Assembly: GCA_029245525.1 (NCBI GenBank)
Contig: JAQWPD010000061.1
Span: 1 to 64,000, forward strand
DNA length: 64,000 nucleotides
Reading direction: 5' to 3'
Source of the DNA: Gammaproteobacteria bacterium
GTDB taxonomy: Bacteria; Pseudomonadota; Gammaproteobacteria; Steroidobacterales; GCA-2729495
The notes beneath the pieces are model-generated. The model saw only the letters and a list, made by a program, of their open reading frames with translations, ran no database searches and was not told the DNA's origin. This document shows positions 37,971 to 47,335 of the stretch, one piece after another. Each line of letters begins with the position of its first letter. Within the stretch, counting starts at the first letter, position 1. Made by a program: the position numbers and the translations under genes.

Positions 37971-38846
37971 ATGAGTTGGTTTGAAAAAATACTGCCGTCG
38001 CGTATTAGCCCTGAGAGCCGCCGTTCAAGTCGTTCGGTGCCAGAGGGTATCTGGCAGAAATGCCCCATTTGTGGGGCTCAGTTGTATCGCGCTGAACTCG
38101 AACGCAATATGTTCGTTTGCCCTAAGTGCAGCCATCACATGCGTATTAATTCTCGTCAGCGTCTGGGGTATTTTCTTGACCCAAACACAGGGCGTGAAAT
38201 AGCTGGCAATTTGTCTCCGCGTGATCCACTGAAATTCAAAGACAGCAAAAAATACAAAGACAGAATTATTGAAGCCCAAAAGAAAACTGGCGAGAAAGAT
38301 GCTTTGATCGTAATGACCGGTTTACTAAAAGGGCAGCCGGTAGTTGTGTGTGCTTTCGAGTTCTCATATATGGGTGGTTCGATGGGCTCAGTAGTTGGCG
38401 AGAAGTTTTCGCGTGCGGCAAAACACGCTCGTGATAATCGAATGCCATTGATTTGTTTTGCTGCCAGCGGCGGTGCACGTATGCAAGAGGCGTTGTTCTC
38501 GTTGTTGCAAATGACAAAAACCAGTGTGGCGTTAGCGACATTGAGTGAGGCAGGTGTGCCGTATATATCTGTGCTTACTGACCCTACTACCGGTGGCGTA
38601 TCTGCAAGTCTCGCGATGCTGGGCGATATCAATGTTGGCGAACCGCGGGCATTAATTGGTTTTGCCGGCCCTCGGGTTATACAGCAGACAGTTCGTGAAA
38701 CCTTGCCTGAAGGTTTTCAGCGCAGTGAGTTTCTGCTTGAGCATGGTGCGATTGATCTCATTATTGACCGGCGCAATATGCGTGATGAGCTTGCCTCATT
38801 GCTGGGTAAACTTACGAAGCAGGCCGCTCCGGCCCCTGCTGGCTAA
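37971..38846 (+). CDS. accD: Acetyl-CoA carboxylase carboxyltransferase beta subunit
   Basis: The zinc-binding half of the carboxyltransferase that makes malonyl-CoA for fatty acids. It has 291 residues. The zinc ribbon is C31/C34 (CPICGAQ) and C50/C53 (CPKCSHHM); the crotonase-fold core has [11 protein letters not shown] and [17 protein letters not shown], and [15 protein letters not shown]. The stop TAA shares one base with the folC ATG (TAATG), indicating coupling. Confidence 0.97.
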   Translation: MSWFEKILPSRISPESRRSSRSVPEGIWQKCPICGAQLYRAELERNMFVCPKCSHHMRINSRQRLGYFLDPNTGREIAGNLSPRDPLKFKDSKKYKDRIIEAQKKTGEKDALIVMTGLLKGQPVVVCAFEFSYMGGSMGSVVGEKFSRAAKHARDNRMPLICFAASGGARMQEALFSLLQMTKTSVALATLSEAGVPYISVLTDPTTGGVSASLAMLGDINVGEPRALIGFAGPRVIQQTVRETLPEGFQRSEFLLEHGAIDLIIDRRNMRDELASLLGKLTKQAAPAPAG

Positions 38847-40129
38847 TGTCTCAGCGTTCTCTGGCAGAGTGGCTTTGCTGGCAGGAATCACTTAATCCTC
38901 TCGAAATCGATCTTGGACTTGATCGCGTCCGCCAGCTTGCAGAGCATCTAAACCTAAAGCCTCCTGAGGGGTCTGTGTTTCTGGTTGCGGGGACCAATGG
39001 TAAAGGTTCGGTTGTTAGCGCTTTGCATGCCGTATGTTATGGGCAGGGCTTAAAAACGGGTACCTACACTTCTCCCCATTTACTTCGTTACAACGAGCGC
39101 GTTTGCGTGTCGGGAAAGCCCGTAGCCGATCAGCAGTTTGTCGATGCCTTCGAGGCAATCGAAGCTGTCCGCGGGGAAGTTCCGCTTACCTACTTTGAAT
39201 ACGGGACACTGGCAGCCTTTTGGATTCTTTCCCGGGTCCCGGTCGATGTTTGGATTATAGAAGTTGGTTTAGGGGGACGCCTTGATGCGACCAACGTTAT
39301 TGAGCCTGATTTTAGTTTAATTACTACTATCGACTTTGATCATCAGTTGTTTTTAGGCACTACATTAGCTGAGATAGCGCGTGAAAAAGCGGGCATTTTT
39401 CGCAGAGCTGGATACGGCTTTTTTGGTGACCCCAATATGCCGGCTACGATTGCCGATGTCGCCGATGACTTGAAAGCTGATTTGCATAGGCAGGGTGTTG
39501 ATTTTGGTTTTAAGCTTGACGCTGCATCCTGGTCATTTTGGAGCGCTGGTGTCGAGATGAAAGGCTTGCCCTTGCCAGTGGGTTGCCCGCAGGTTCAGTT
39601 GCAGAATCAGTCATTGGTTCTAGCCGCTATTGAAGCATGGCGTCCAGGGTTGCTCGACGATTCAGTCGCGGTTGCCAGAGCTCTGGCAGATTCTATTCCT
39701 GCCGGACGTTTTCATAGGCTTGCTACAGACGAGGCCGGAGGCGTAAGGAAGAACTTGGAATGGGTGCTTGATGTGGGGCATAACCCACAGGCATTGAGGG
39801 CGCTGATAGAAGGCATGAATGGCTTGCCCCCGTGTTCCCTGACGGCTGTTTTGGGGATGCTGGCAGATAAAGACGTGGGGGCAATCGTTGAAGCCTTTGC
39901 GGGGCGAGTCGATCGATGGATTGTGACCGATGTCAGCAGCGTTCGTGGGCAATCGGCCAGCGCATTATCGGAAAAGCTTAATGCTTTGGGGGTAGACGCT
40001 TATATTGAACCAATCCATGCAGCGGCATTCGCTCAAGCTGTCGAGACGACACCCGAAGGGGGGCGTATTTTGGTTTTTGGGTCATTTTTTGTTGTCGGTC
40101 CGGCCATGCAATGGCTCGGGATGTTGTAA
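38846..40129 (+). CDS. folC: Dihydrofolate/folylpolyglutamate synthase
   Basis: A 427-residue Mur-ligase-family enzyme that adds glutamate to dihydropteroate and folates. The ATP loop is VAGTNGKGSVVSAL at 48-61, followed by the omega loop TSPHLLRYNERVCV, a central EVGLGGRLDATN and a C-terminal DVGHNPQALRALI. It is the second gene of a coupled accD-folC pair, followed by a SPOR protein across 112 bases without an obvious terminator. Confidence 0.96.
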   Translation: MSQRSLAEWLCWQESLNPLEIDLGLDRVRQLAEHLNLKPPEGSVFLVAGTNGKGSVVSALHAVCYGQGLKTGTYTSPHLLRYNERVCVSGKPVADQQFVDAFEAIEAVRGEVPLTYFEYGTLAAFWILSRVPVDVWIIEVGLGGRLDATNVIEPDFSLITTIDFDHQLFLGTTLAEIAREKAGIFRRAGYGFFGDPNMPATIADVADDLKADLHRQGVDFGFKLDAASWSFWSAGVEMKGLPLPVGCPQVQLQNQSLVLAAIEAWRPGLLDDSVAVARALADSIPAGRFHRLATDEAGGVRKNLEWVLDVGHNPQALRALIEGMNGLPPCSLTAVLGMLADKDVGAIVEAFAGRVDRWIVTDVSSVRGQSASALSEKLNALGVDAYIEPIHAAAFAQAVETTPEGGRILVFGSFFVVGPAMQWLGML

Positions 40130-40241
40130 AATGTGGGTCGAGTATCTCGCTGGCTCTAACCCGGGTCGGTTTTGTGCGCTAGAGGCTGCTGCCATGACAC
40201 CGACTATTTGGGCGCATATTTTTTACCGGAGCATCTTTTAG

Positions 40242-40787
40242 ATGGATCGAAGTTTGCTGGAACGCATGATCGGAGCCACAGTGCTGGTGATTCTGCTGGT
40301 GATTCTGGCGCCAGCTTTGCTGGATGGCCGGCAGTCTCAAGGTCGGCCGTCCGATACTTCTGACATTGATATTCTTGGCACTGCTGAGCAGCAGGATCCG
40401 ATCCGCATCGCGACAATACGATTGAACAGTCCGCCCCCCGATGTTCAGCCAACGAAGACTCAAGTTAAGAAAAAAAAGCCGGTATCCGCTGTTGTGCAAT
40501 CGCCTAAGTTGGCTCCGGCTGCTGCAAAGCCTGCGGCAACTCGGCTAACGGAGGGTCAGTGGATGGTGCAGTTGGGGAGTTTTTCCGGTGAGACGAATGC
40601 CGAAACTTACGCAGCAAAGGTAAAGTCTGCCGGTTTTCCTGCCTTGGTGCGCTCGTTCCGTTCCGGTGGTAAGACAATGTACCGTGTGCAGGTAGGCCCG
40701 AGGGGCGACCGAGCGGGGGCAGAAAAGCTGGTCAGTGCGTTGAAAACAGCGGGCTATAAGGGTGTTGTGATGCCGGTTGAATTGTAG
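40242..40787 (+). CDS. dedD: SPOR-domain protein, DedD-like
   Basis: A 181-residue protein with one N-terminal membrane helix (MIGATVLVILLVILAPALLD), a Pro/Lys-rich periplasmic linker, and a C-terminal SPOR domain of about 75 residues (GQWMVQLGSFSGETNAETYA to GYKGVVMPVEL). SPOR domains bind denuded peptidoglycan at the division septum. The position between folC and cvpA is where dedD lies in gammaproteobacteria; the exact role in division is inferred from family and context. Confidence 0.88.
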   Translation: MDRSLLERMIGATVLVILLVILAPALLDGRQSQGRPSDTSDIDILGTAEQQDPIRIATIRLNSPPPDVQPTKTQVKKKKPVSAVVQSPKLAPAAAKPAATRLTEGQWMVQLGSFSGETNAETYAAKVKSAGFPALVRSFRSGGKTMYRVQVGPRGDRAGAEKLVSALKTAGYKGVVMPVEL

Positions 40788-40811
40788 AGCGTGGCAGACT
40801 GAGAGAATATT

Positions 40812-41354
40812 GTGATTGTGATCGATTATGTATTGCTGGCCATTGTGGCAGTTTCTGCTGTTATAAGTCTTTTTCGCGGCTTTGTGAAAGAGGCTTTTTC
40901 ACTGGTTAGTTGGCTGGTAGCGATTTGGGCGGCCACCCGGTTCGGCCCAGAGTTTGGTGAATTGATTGCCAGTGGAATAGATTCGCTAACTCTGCGGGCC
41001 TGGCTCGGTAGGGCAGCGCTGTTGGTTGCGGTATTGTTCGCCGGAGGGCTGGTCAGTTGGGTGGTTTCAAAATTACTCCACAGCACCGGTCTTAGCGGCA
41101 CAGATCGCGCAGTCGGGATGGTATTTGGATTGGCTCGCGGTATTGTTCTGGCGGCAGTGTTTGTATTGCTGCTCGACTTCGCAGAATTCTCCGAGAGTTC
41201 TTGGTGGACGGGGTCCAAGCTGATACCTTATGTGTCCCCTGTAGCTGTGGTTGTTTCAGACCTTACAGAAGACGGCATTGAATACCTGGATGTAGATCAG
41301 GAAGGAATTATCGACTCGGCTTCGAAGAAAGCCGGCGATATGCTCGCTCCATAA
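40812..41354 (+). CDS. cvpA: CvpA family membrane protein
   Basis: A 180-residue membrane protein starting with GTG 40812 (MIVIDYVLLAIVAVSAVISLFRG), with four hydrophobic helices and the conserved RGFVKEAFSLVSW, typical of CvpA. It was named for a colicin V production requirement, but its general function in envelope homeostasis is unclear. It lies 27 bases before purF, the usual cvpA-purF operon, which is purine-repressed in E. coli; I see no convincing PurR box here. Confidence 0.94.
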   Translation: MIVIDYVLLAIVAVSAVISLFRGFVKEAFSLVSWLVAIWAATRFGPEFGELIASGIDSLTLRAWLGRAALLVAVLFAGGLVSWVVSKLLHSTGLSGTDRAVGMVFGLARGIVLAAVFVLLLDFAEFSESSWWTGSKLIPYVSPVAVVVSDLTEDGIEYLDVDQEGIIDSASKKAGDMLAP

Positions 41355-41381
41355 CGTTAATTGTCACCTTAGGGCTCGCTT

Positions 41382-42884
41382 GTGTGTGGAATAGTTGGAA
41401 TTGTTAGTCAGCAACCGGTCGCTCAGTCAATTTATGACGCGCTAATTGTGTTACAGCATCGTGGGCAGGATGCCGCGGGCATCATGACAGATGCAAACGG
41501 CACGTTGTATACGCGTAAAAGCAAAGGTCTGGTCCAGGATGTTTTTCATCAGCGCCACATGAGTTTGTTGCGTGGAAACATGGGCATTGGTCATGTGCGC
41601 TATCCTACGGCGGGCTGGTCGAGTCTTGCCGAAGCTCAGCCTTTCTATGTGAACTCACCGTACGGTATCTGTCTTGCTCATAATGGTAACCTGACCAACA
41701 CCAGCGAGTTGCAGGATATGCTGGTGAAACAGGACAAGCGCCATTTAAATACCGGCTCCGATACTGAAGCATTATTGAATGTCTTTGCGCACGAGTTGCA
41801 ATCACAGTTGGGCGAATTGACACCGGAGGCAATTTTTACAGCGGTGGGGGCGGTGCATGAGCGTTGTCATGGTGGGTATGGTGTTATTTCGATGCTGATT
41901 GGTCATGGCATCGTGGCATTTCGCGATCCGCACGGCATTCGACCGATTGTGCTGGGTAAAAAAGAAACTAAAGACGGTACCGATTACATGGTGGCTTCTG
42001 AGAGTGTTGCTCTAGATGCCCTCGGTTTTGAATTTGAGCGCGATATTCTTCCGGGTGAAGCAATCTTTATTGAGGCTGATGGCACTCTGCATCGGAAGCA
42101 GTGCTGTGAACGTCGAAGTTATACGCCATGTATTTTTGAATTCGTTTACTTCGCTCGACCCGATAGCATCATTGATGGTATTTCGGTCTATAAATCGCGA
42201 ATGCGAATGGGCGACCGGCTTGCTGAGAAAATATTTGAACTAATGCCGGATCACGATATTGATGTGGTGATTCCTATTCCTGATTCCAGTCGCACCAGTG
42301 CGCAGCAGGTGGCACAGAAGCTGGGTGTTAAGTATCGCGAAGGTTTTATCAAGAACCGCTATATTGGTCGTACGTTTATTATGCCGGGCCAGTCCGTTCG
42401 CGAAAAGTCTGTGCGGCAAAAGCTTAATGCTATCGATCTTGAGTTCCGCGATAAGGCTGTGTTGTTGGTTGATGACAGTATTGTCCGCGGTACTACCTCA
42501 AAACAAATTATCGATATGGCTCGTGAGGCCGGTGCGAGGAAAGTGTATTTTGCTTCCGCAGCACCCGCCGTGCGCTACCCAAATGTGTATGGTATCGACA
42601 TGCCGGTATCGAGTGAATTGGTCGCCAGTGGTCGGAACGAGGCCGAGGTGGCTGAGGCCATCGGCGCAGACTGGCTTATTTATCAAGACCTTAGTGATCT
42701 GATCGATGCCGTTAAATACGACAATGGTGATATTACAGAATTTGATACTTCGTGTTTCTCAGGCACTTACGTTACCGATGATGTCAGTCCTGAGTATCTG
42801 ACTCGTATGGAAACCGAGCGTTCTGATGCAGCCAAGCATCGGCGTGAACAACAGCGTCTGGCTGTGGAAGGCAGCTACAGTTAA
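41382..42884 (+). CDS. purF: Amidophosphoribosyltransferase
   Basis: The committing step of purine synthesis: PRPP plus glutamine to phosphoribosylamine. It starts with GTG so that Cys2 of MCGIVGIVS is the glutaminase nucleophile after Met removal; no propeptide is present. The PRTase domain has [15 protein letters not shown] and the PRPP loop [16 protein letters not shown]. It has 500 residues. purL upstream in the window belongs to the same pathway. In Pseudomonas metZ follows purF; here the next gene is lpxH on the other strand, across 121 bases with no clear terminator. Confidence 0.97.
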   Translation: MCGIVGIVSQQPVAQSIYDALIVLQHRGQDAAGIMTDANGTLYTRKSKGLVQDVFHQRHMSLLRGNMGIGHVRYPTAGWSSLAEAQPFYVNSPYGICLAHNGNLTNTSELQDMLVKQDKRHLNTGSDTEALLNVFAHELQSQLGELTPEAIFTAVGAVHERCHGGYGVISMLIGHGIVAFRDPHGIRPIVLGKKETKDGTDYMVASESVALDALGFEFERDILPGEAIFIEADGTLHRKQCCERRSYTPCIFEFVYFARPDSIIDGISVYKSRMRMGDRLAEKIFELMPDHDIDVVIPIPDSSRTSAQQVAQKLGVKYREGFIKNRYIGRTFIMPGQSVREKSVRQKLNAIDLEFRDKAVLLVDDSIVRGTTSKQIIDMAREAGARKVYFASAAPAVRYPNVYGIDMPVSSELVASGRNEAEVAEAIGADWLIYQDLSDLIDAVKYDNGDITEFDTSCFSGTYVTDDVSPEYLTRMETERSDAAKHRREQQRLAVEGSYS

Positions 42885-43005
42885 GAGCTTAATCTCTTGA
42901 CAGTTTGCAGTGCTCATTTTTCTGCTGCTGGTTGATCGCCTGTGAATCCGTATTGGTGGTCTGGCTGCGTGACTTTGTTCTGGCGTTTAAAATAATGCTG
43001 CCGTG

Positions 43006-43728
43006 TCAGAACGTTAATTGCTCGAGTTGATAGCCGTTTGTATTCCAGCGCAGCATGCTGCCCTGTTCATACCAGTCACCCAGCACAATCCGCGTTGCAC
43101 TCTCAGCACCCAGCTTGAATTGGTGGATGGCAGGGCGATGTGTGTGTCCGTGAATCATCGTTCTAATGCCATAGAGCTCCATTATCTGCTCAACTGCGCG
43201 TTGCGAGACATCCATAATCGCTGGTTGCTTCTCGGCATTCTCAAGTTGGCTTTTATCGCGTGCAGTGCCGGCAATTTTCTGGCGCATACGTGCAGGTAAG
43301 GCCAGAAATAGTGTTTGAAACAGAGGGCTGCGCACGATTTTTCTGAATCGTAAGTAGCGCGTATCATCAGTGCACAGCAGGTCACCATGGAGCATAAGCA
43401 CGCGCTCACCATTAATGTCTGTCAGCGCGCAATCGGGCAGTAGGTGGATGCCGGCTGCGGTGGCGAAATCATTGCGAATTAAAAAATCACGATTACCGTT
43501 AATGAAGTAGCAGGAAGTATTGCTCTGATGCACTTTTTGCAAGCCCTTAATGACGCGAAGACCCACATCACCAGGTTCGTCGTCACCAATCCAGCCTTCA
43601 AAAAGGTCACCAAGAATGTAAAGCCGTTCGGCTTTACAGGCCTCATTCTCCAGCAGTGTCTCAAAGGCTGCGATAGCCTCTGGACGGCTGGTATCCAGAT
43701 GCAGGTCAGAAATAAACAGTTGAGTCAT
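43006..43728 (-). CDS. lpxH: UDP-2,3-diacylglucosamine diphosphatase
   Basis: A lipid A pathway enzyme that releases UMP to give lipid X. It has 240 residues of the calcineurin-like metallophosphatase fold. Metal-binding motifs in order are SDLHL (D8, H10), LGDLFEGWIGDD, GNRDFL, HGD and HGHTHRP. It acts at the inner face of the inner membrane. It lies 18 bases after the cyclophilin gene on the same strand. Confidence 0.95.
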   Translation of the reverse strand: MTQLFISDLHLDTSRPEAIAAFETLLENEACKAERLYILGDLFEGWIGDDEPGDVGLRVIKGLQKVHQSNTSCYFINGNRDFLIRNDFATAAGIHLLPDCALTDINGERVLMLHGDLLCTDDTRYLRFRKIVRSPLFQTLFLALPARMRQKIAGTARDKSQLENAEKQPAIMDVSQRAVEQIMELYGIRTMIHGHTHRPAIHQFKLGAESATRIVLGDWYEQGSMLRWNTNGYQLEQLTF

Positions 43729-43746
43729 TCGGGCTGCGACCGTGAG

Positions 43747-44307
43747 CTACTTGCTTTCGATAACGCTGGTTTTAAGAATAACAACAGGGGTTACTGGAAC
43801 GTCGCTCCTGAATATGCCACCAGGACCAGTCGGGCGTTGTGACAGATCTAATAACATATCCATGCCCTGACTTACTTTGCCAAATACAGCATAGCCAGGG
43901 TTGTTTTCATCTTGGTAATTCAGAAAGCTGTTGTCTTTGACATTAATAAAGAATTGCGATGTGGCGCTATCGGGCATTGATGTGCGGGCCATGGCGACAG
44001 TGCCTAGGTTGTTCAGCAAACCATTGCCACCTTCATTGGCGATAGGCTGATTCGGCTCTTTTTGCCCGAAGTCTTCATTGTATCCGCCAACCTGAATCAT
44101 GAAGTCAGCAATCACACGATGGAAGATTATTCCTTCGTAGAAGCCGCTGTTCACATAGTTCAGAAAGTTCTCAACGGTAATGGGCGCTTTATCGTCATTG
44201 AGTTCGATAACAAAGTTGCCGGCAGTGGTTTCAAACTTCACCGCGGGTGCCGCGTTGCCGATGGTCGTGAATAGGAGCAGAGCACTAAGGCTGAGTATTT
44301 TTTTCAT
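43747..44307 (-). CDS. Cyclophilin-type peptidyl-prolyl isomerase with signal peptide
   Basis: A 186-residue prolyl isomerase. The start is the ATG at 44307 (MKKILSLSALLLFTTIGNA), supported by AAGGA eight bases upstream; a much longer open frame upstream is not used. The signal peptide is probably cut around GNA-A, so it acts in the periplasm, like PpiA. The cyclophilin core shows FHRVIADFMIQVGGYN, MARTSMPDSATSQFFINV and AVFGKVSQGMDML. In P. aeruginosa the cyclophilin next to lpxH is a cytoplasmic PpiB; here the export signal changes its compartment. Confidence 0.93.
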   Translation of the reverse strand: MKKILSLSALLLFTTIGNAAPAVKFETTAGNFVIELNDDKAPITVENFLNYVNSGFYEGIIFHRVIADFMIQVGGYNEDFGQKEPNQPIANEGGNGLLNNLGTVAMARTSMPDSATSQFFINVKDNSFLNYQDENNPGYAVFGKVSQGMDMLLDLSQRPTGPGGIFRSDVPVTPVVILKTSVIESK

Positions 44308-44363
44308 GGTTGCAGTCCTTGGAGTTACATTCGTTAAGTGGCGTAATTTATTCGGGTACAGCA

Positions 44364-45251
44364 CTAGTCGGGGGCAACTTCTGTTCGGTTTTCGAGTAAC
44401 TGCTCGCCCATTTGTGCGGCCAAAAGTGTGTTGTGCATAAGCATAGTGACCGTCATCGGGCCGACACCGCCGGGTACAGGCGTAATCCATGCCGCACGCT
44501 CTCGAGCTGCTGCAAATCCTACATCGCCTTTTAGTGTGCCATCGCTCATGCGATTAATACCTACATCGAATACCGCGGCGCCGGGTTTTATCCATTCGCC
44601 CGGAACGAGTTCAGGTTTGCCAACGGCCACAGCAAGTATGTCGGCTTGTGACACATGCTGCTGCAGATTGGTTGTAAATCGATGGCATACCGTTGTAGTG
44701 GCCCCTGCGATCAGCAGCTCCAGCGCGAGCGGGCGTCCTACATGATTTGATGCGCCGACAACCACAGCATTCAGGCCACGCGGATTCACGCCAATTCGTT
44801 TCAGCAATGTCATGATGCCAAACGGGGTGCAGGGCCGCAGCGACGGAATTCGTTGTGACAGGCGACCAATGGTGAACGGGTGAAAGCCATCGACATCTTT
44901 GGCGGGGGAAATACGTTCGATAATGGCGTGGTCATCAATGTGTTCAGGCAAGGGCAGCTGTACCAGAATGCCGGTGACATCGGGTGCATTGTTGAGCTTG
45001 TCGATAAGCGCGAGTAACTCAAGCTGCGGTGTAGTGCTGGGCAGGTCATAATCGAAAGACTCGATGCCGACCTCCTGACAGGCCCGACGCTTGTTGCGCA
45101 CGTAAATCGAGGAGGCGGGGTCGGCGCCAACCTGCACCACGGCGAGGCCGGGAGAGGGTTTGCCACCTGATGTTAGTGCAGAGATTTCCTCGCGTATTTC
45201 TGCGCGAATCTGGGTTGCAATGGCCTTGCCATCAATAAGTTGTGCTGTCAT
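44364..45251 (-). CDS. folD: Bifunctional methylene-THF dehydrogenase/methenyl-THF cyclohydrolase
   Basis: FolD interconverts 5,10-methylene-, methenyl- and 10-formyl-THF, supplying purine synthesis. The start is ATG 45251 ([16 protein letters not shown]); an open frame 14 codons longer is not used. It has 295 residues: [15 protein letters not shown] with the catalytic lysine, [39 protein letters not shown] and [15 protein letters not shown]. The gap to the cyclophilin is 56 bases. glnS and cysS, which separate these genes in P. aeruginosa, are absent here. Confidence 0.96.
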   Translation of the reverse strand: MTAQLIDGKAIATQIRAEIREEISALTSGGKPSPGLAVVQVGADPASSIYVRNKRRACQEVGIESFDYDLPSTTPQLELLALIDKLNNAPDVTGILVQLPLPEHIDDHAIIERISPAKDVDGFHPFTIGRLSQRIPSLRPCTPFGIMTLLKRIGVNPRGLNAVVVGASNHVGRPLALELLIAGATTTVCHRFTTNLQQHVSQADILAVAVGKPELVPGEWIKPGAAVFDVGINRMSDGTLKGDVGFAAARERAAWITPVPGGVGPMTVTMLMHNTLLAAQMGEQLLENRTEVAPD

Positions 45252-45364
45252 GTCGCAATGAACCTTGCTGGCATCCTCTGAGTATGGTGGCAAGATAACA
45301 GAGGCTATGGCAATGCAACACCCTAAAAATAACTTTGAGGGCAGAATATAGCCGCTTGTTTCAA

Positions 45365-45393
45365 TTGACTGACACGGGTTCCGACCGTATTAT
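45365..45393 (+). promoter_or_regulatory. Strong sigma-70 promoter of the four-tRNA operon
   Basis: TTGACT (45365-45370), a 17-base spacer and TATTAT (45388-45393), then a GC-containing discriminator (CCTGCGTCCC), lie about 50 bases before tRNA-Pro. This is a near-consensus promoter and should drive all four tRNAs. Confidence 0.8.
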
Positions 45394-45445
45394 CCTGCGT
45401 CCCTGATGCAGTGAGCCATTGAGCGTGCTTGATTAGGGCATTGGA

Positions 45446-45522
45446 CGGGGCATAGCGCAGCCTGGTAGCGCATCTGCTTTGGGAGCAGAGGGTCGGGAGT
45501 TCGAATCTCTCTGCCCCGACCA
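45446..45522 (+). tRNA. tRNA-Pro (UGG)
   Basis: A 77-base cloverleaf. The acceptor CGGGGCA pairs with TGCCCCG, CCA is encoded, the anticodon loop is TTTGGGA with anticodon TGG, and the T-loop is TTCGAAT. It is the first of four tRNAs in the array. Confidence 0.96.
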
Positions 45523-45615
45523 ATTTTTTCCTTGAACACTGAGGCTCTCTGGTTTTTACTGTAGGTACTTAGGCGTGCTCTAGCAAGAAATACCGCGAAC
45601 ATCTGTATTTAGTAT

Positions 45616-45692
45616 GCGCCCGTAGCTCAACCGGATAGAGCACCGGCCTTCTAAGCCGGGGGTTGCAGGTTCGAGTCCTGCCGGGCGCGCCA
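45616..45692 (+). tRNA. tRNA-Arg (UCU)
   Basis: A 77-base cloverleaf with acceptor GCGCCCG, anticodon loop CTTCTAA (anticodon TCT), T-loop TTCGAGT and encoded CCA. It reads AGA codons. Confidence 0.96.
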
Positions 45693-45728
45693 TCTTGTGT
45701 TGGCTTGTATGTAATAAAGTTTGTTGTG

Positions 45729-45804
45729 GTGGGTGTAGCTCAGTTGGTAGAGCCCCGGATTGTGATTCCGGCCGTCGCGGGTTCGAGTCCCGTCATCCAC
45801 CCCA
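45729..45804 (+). tRNA. tRNA-His (GUG)
   Basis: A 76-base cloverleaf with acceptor GTGGGTG/CATCCAC, anticodon loop TTGTGAT (anticodon GTG) and encoded CCA. The discriminator is C73 and the base before position 1 is G (45728), supplying the G-1 identity base required by HisRS. Confidence 0.96.
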
Positions 45805-45860
45805 TTTTTTCAGCCTCTGACGGGCGTGTTTTCTGCCGCATTCAGGGGTCTCTCGATCAT

Positions 45861-45936
<76 letters not shown>

Positions 45937-46062
45937 TTTCTAATCTATATGATCCTGCGCTTGTATGAACCAAGCGCAGCGCCACAATAAGGTCTGTGCC
46001 AGCCAACTAAGCCGGCGAGATTATTAAAGATCTGGTAATTATTAGTTCATCAGTTCAGATAC

Positions 46063-46092
46063 AAAAAGCCCCGTCCAGTGCCGGGCTTTTTT
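46063..46092 (+). terminator. Terminator of the tRNA operon
   Basis: AGCCCC-G...CCGGGCT forms a GC-rich stem preceded by AAAAA and followed by six T. It lies about 130 bases after tRNA-Lys. The remaining bases up to 46252 hold no gene. Confidence 0.75.
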
Positions 46093-46252
46093 GTGTTAGT
46101 TTGGACCCATATGAAATTTTTTGGACTGGCCTAAGGGCGGGCTGTCAAGGGCTCTCCACTGCCTAGAATAGAGAATTGCTGACGCTAAAGAATCGCGGTA
46201 AGCCAATTAATTTCAATAGAAAAACATTGCCCTGATGAGGGCAGGGGTACTA

Positions 46253-47086
46253 ATGCAAATTTCACGGAGAAGGTTTTCAGGCCTGATGGGCGCTGCGCTG
46301 GGTGCGCTGTATGTTCCAGCTTATGCTGAATCAGCGTTAACGGCGCCAGATGATATCTTGCATGCATTAATTAAGCTTCGCGGCACTTTGGATGACAGGC
46401 TGGTGATGTGGTGGATGAAGGGCATGCGTTATGGGGTTGTTAATGATCGCATTACACCTTTATATGGAATGAAGACTGGAGGGTTTCAGCTGTATCAGCA
46501 ACTGGCCGATGGCCGCCACGCAATGACTATGCTGGAATTGGTTTTCTTCACCGATTTGGAAACCGATAAACCATTGGCTCAATTTGCTAACCCTTACAGC
46601 GGTAAATTGGTGGATATCCCGGAACAACGGCTTGGTCCATATACCGTTTATCACACAACTCAGGGTGTCGAGATACCGCCTAGCCCGGCATTTGGGACCT
46701 TTAAATTGCGCACGCAGCTTGGGCCTGTTGTTGTAGAGGGGGACGATGTCTGGATAAGAGATGACAGTTTTGTTGATGTGGATTCTGATCAGCCAATGAT
46801 GGGTAAGCACACCTACAATGAGTTTGTTACCTACCATGGTAGCCTCAAAGATATTGAGAACCCTAAGCTGACATCTGCGCCTGCTAGCGTTACCTTCCAA
46901 AGCATTACAAGTTGGCGGGAATGGATGGGAGCGGAGGGCATTGGTGGGCACACGACCGCACGAGCTGCTGGGAGAAAATGCTTCTCACTGGATGAGTTTC
47001 CGGATGACTATCTGCAGATACTCAGTGAACGCTATCCGGCAATAGCAAAAGATCCTCGTGCGGCCCTGCTGAAAAAGCCAGCTTAG
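46253..47086 (+). CDS. DUF1838 family protein with Tat-type signal
   Basis: A 277-residue protein starting at ATG 46253, with AGGGG five bases upstream; a small hairpin (TGCCCT-GATG-AGGGCA, 46228-46243) abuts this site. The N-terminus MQISRRRFSGLMGAALGALY is a twin-arginine-like signal, so a folded, periplasmic protein is expected. The rest matches DUF1838: short aromatic-rich beta strands such as MWWMKGMRYGVVNDRI, MLELVFFTDLET, FANPYSGKLVDIP, and a C-terminal EWMGAEGIGGHTTARAAGRK. The biochemical role of the family is unknown. It sits alone in an accessory patch next to the tRNA array. Confidence 0.85.
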   Translation: MQISRRRFSGLMGAALGALYVPAYAESALTAPDDILHALIKLRGTLDDRLVMWWMKGMRYGVVNDRITPLYGMKTGGFQLYQQLADGRHAMTMLELVFFTDLETDKPLAQFANPYSGKLVDIPEQRLGPYTVYHTTQGVEIPPSPAFGTFKLRTQLGPVVVEGDDVWIRDDSFVDVDSDQPMMGKHTYNEFVTYHGSLKDIENPKLTSAPASVTFQSITSWREWMGAEGIGGHTTARAAGRKCFSLDEFPDDYLQILSERYPAIAKDPRAALLKKPA

Positions 47087-47109
47087 CTTGATTTAATTGC
47101 CGGGCGACG

Positions 47110-47150
47110 CCTAATCAGCTCAATCGCAGGCGCGAATCCTGCTCGGCCCT
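47110..47150 (+). pseudogene. Decayed tRNA 3' half
   Basis: The stretch contains CCTAATCAG (anticodon-loop-like), then GCAGG-CGCGAAT-CCTGC (a paired T-arm whose loop has lost TTC) and TCGGCCC as an acceptor 3' strand, but then TATC in place of NCCA. Its layout follows the 3' half of tRNA-Lys at 45861-45936, with compensatory changes in the T stem. No 5' half is present. It could be a dead tRNA or a recombination scar. Confidence 0.5.
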
Positions 47151-47158
47151 ATCGGTTT

Positions 47159-47182
47159 AAGCCCCGCAATGCGGGGCTTTTG
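47159..47182 (+). terminator. Terminator after the DUF1838 gene
   Basis: AAGCCCCGC-AAT-GCGGGGCTT, a nine-pair stem with a three-base loop followed by TT, lies 73 bases after the DUF1838 stop. Apart from this and the tRNA fragment, the 249-base gap holds nothing recognisable. Confidence 0.75.
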
Positions 47183-47335
47183 ACCCCCCAAGTAAAGCCA
47201 AGGAGAAAACGGCTGTTTTGGGTGACCACTGCAAGCACAGCCCTGCAGAGTCTTGTGTATAAGCGATAGACAATATCGTGCGGTTTCTTTAATGTAACCC
47301 AACACTTTATATATCAATATGACTCGGGGACAGTA

